From an uncultured Nitrospinaceae bacterium (GTDB lineage Bacteria > Nitrospinota > Nitrospinia > Nitrospinales > VA-1), in NCBI GenBank assembly GCA_938073925.1, contig CALJGH010000164.1:1-14647 (forward strand): a DNA stretch of 14,647 bases, in the 5' to 3' direction. A program made the translations under genes and the position numbers. This document shows positions 13,527 through 14,647 of this stretch, one piece after another. The notes below the pieces were generated by a model. That model was not told the origin of the DNA. It ran no database searches and worked only from the letters and a program-made list of their open reading frames with translations. Each line of letters starts with the position of its first letter. Position 1 is the first letter of the stretch.

Positions 13527-14647
13527 TTATCTTCGTCATCCAACCAGAGATCGTTCAGCTGTTTCATTGCTGGTGCAATTTGTGTATCTCCAACCTCAGT
13601 TTTTACAAGCTCATAGGATTCGGAATAAACATCCACAATAAAAGGGCCGCTTCCAGGCTGATTTGTGTTTACTCCAGCAGACACTGTTGAACCACTATTA
13701 CCTGCTACAATCTGATTTCCTTGTTCGACAGTACCTATAAGGTTTTCTACTATATTAATTGTCTGATCAACTGAAGCTTCACCCACCGTTTCTGTTGATC
13801 CTGATAAAGTTTCTTCGGATGTCGAAGTCACAACCGTAACCGGCACACCGGTTTTAGTAAGAGCTGACGAAGTAATTTCAATATCATTTGCAGTTGTACC
13901 AAAAGTTCCGCCTCCAGTAGTAATATCAACCGTACCGCTTGCTGCCGTCAGATCTTCATTGGTATCACCACCATCAAGAATATTGCCGCTGGTAGTATTT
14001 AAGGTAATTGCGGAGGTTGTTGAATTGGTGGTTGTCATTTGGCCCAAAGTTATATCTTCATCCGCAATTCCGGTAATCGTTCCCGACCCAGCATTGAAAA
14101 CCGTACCATCGACCATGGTCAGGGCGCCGCCTGATTCTGCATCCGACGTCGAATCATCATCTGCCCTAACAGTTATATCTCCATTAACACTTGTCAAATC
14201 ACCCGCCGCTGTAAAAATCACATCATCGTCACCAGATAATGTAATATCTCCTGCATTAGTTGTTAAAGCTGCTTGAATAGTCAAAGAATTAGAGTTATCT
14301 ACTGTAATGCTAAGATCTGCCCCACTTCCATTTAAGGTAATTGCATTTGAAATAGTCTGATCAGCATCAGTTAAAAGTGTCAAGTCTCCACCTATATCGC
14401 CCGTCGAAATTGTACCTAATGAAATAGCTGTGGTTCCGTTATCCAAATAAACGTCTCCTCCAGTACTCGTTGTATCAAACGTAACCTGTCCAGTAATAGC
14501 ATTTTGAGAATTTAAAGTAATAAGCTTATCAGATGTATCAGTAGTAAAAGAGGCTGTACCACCGACTGTTATAACTCCGCTATCAGTAATTGAGTCTCCG
14601 GCTGTTACTGCTAGATTACCACCTATGGTTGATGCAGCAATATTAAG
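13523..14647 (-). CDS. Giant filamentous-haemagglutinin-like adhesin, C-terminal part (5' end outside window)
   Basis: The minus-strand frame is open to the right edge, so 374 residues of a larger protein are seen; the possible TTG start at 14446 is internal, since the same repeat pattern continues upstream of it (for example VTAGDSITDSG, LNSQNAITGQVTFDTTS). The sequence is low-complexity, rich in Thr, Ser, Asp, Gly, Ala, with units such as GDITLSGDDDVIFTAAGDLT, GSGTITGIADEDITLGQMTT and ASGTVDITTGGGTF, the kind of repeat that makes a right-handed parallel beta-helix in secreted adhesins. The last 60 residues leave the helix: a Pro/Gly link, then FIVDVYSESYELVKTE and an acidic LWLDDEDN end. 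No outer-membrane beta-barrel or sorting signal is present, which fits two-partner secretion or another export route. It is probably calcium-binding through its Asp-rich turns, by inference. Confidence 0.88.
   Translation of the reverse strand, partial: LNIAASTIGGNLAVTAGDSITDSGVITVGGTASFTTDTSDKLITLNSQNAITGQVTFDTTSTGGDVYLDNGTTAISLGTISTGDIGGDLTLLTDADQTISNAITLNGSGADLSITVDNSNSLTIQAALTTNAGDITLSGDDDVIFTAAGDLTSVNGDITVRADDDSTSDAESGGALTMVDGTVFNAGSGTITGIADEDITLGQMTTTNSTTSAITLNTTSGNILDGGDTNEDLTAASGTVDITTGGGTFGTTANDIEITSSALTKTGVPVTVVTSTSEETLSGSTETVGEASVDQTINIVENLIGTVEQGNQIVAGNSGSTVSAGVNTNQPGSGPFIVDVYSESYELVKTEVGDTQIAPAMKQLNDLWLDDEDN

Overview
The window looks like an AT-rich chromosomal segment from a Gram-negative, probably aerobic and probably aquatic bacterium. 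The evidence is several exported small redox-type proteins, a filamentous-haemagglutinin-type giant adhesin, a KefB/C-type antiporter and ordinary biotin, thiamine and pterin cofactor genes. A Nitrospinota or deltaproteobacteria-like source is a guess from overall flavour, not something the sequence proves. I saw no phage genes, insertion sequence, CRISPR array, tRNA or rRNA.

Left part (1-3300). The 3' end of an EgtD-family methyltransferase runs in from the left edge. Two exported proteins follow on the minus strand: a small secreted protein of unknown function and an amicyanin-like type 1 copper protein. Divergent from these is a broken cytochrome c gene. A one-base insertion separates its heme-binding half from its methionine-ligand half, no signal peptide is left, yet its intrinsic terminator is intact. 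A DUF2059-like exported protein (minus) and a pentapeptide-repeat protein (plus) close this part.

Middle part (3300-9770), all minus strand. A CPA2 (KefB/C-type) antiporter with a C-terminal RCK domain is followed after 2 nt by a LicC/PntC-like cytidylyltransferase; a good sigma70-type promoter precedes the pair. Next come a 77-aa orphan gene with a clear terminator and a 460-bp non-coding stretch holding a candidate dispersed hairpin repeat. A compact operon thiO-bioA-queD then covers thiamine, biotin and pterin/queuosine cofactors. The queD-like protein has Tyr where the catalytic Cys of QueD should be, with a PTPS-III-like motif, so its product may feed folate rather than queuosine.

Right part (9885-14647). 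Four plus-strand genes are tightly packed: a protein resembling the L-2-amino-thiazoline-4-carboxylate hydrolase family, a GT-B glycosyltransferase, a GT2 glycosyltransferase (ATGA overlap) and a PseG/SpsG-like nucleotide-sugar enzyme. The GT-B gene only makes sense if translation starts at an ATC codon placed just after a good Shine-Dalgarno sequence; the first usual start codon would remove the essential N-terminal motif. The last gene meets, tail to tail, the 3' end of a giant beta-helical adhesin on the minus strand, and both stop codons lie in one CTAG palindrome. The cassette could glycosylate a surface structure, possibly the adhesin itself, but that link is inferred from position only.
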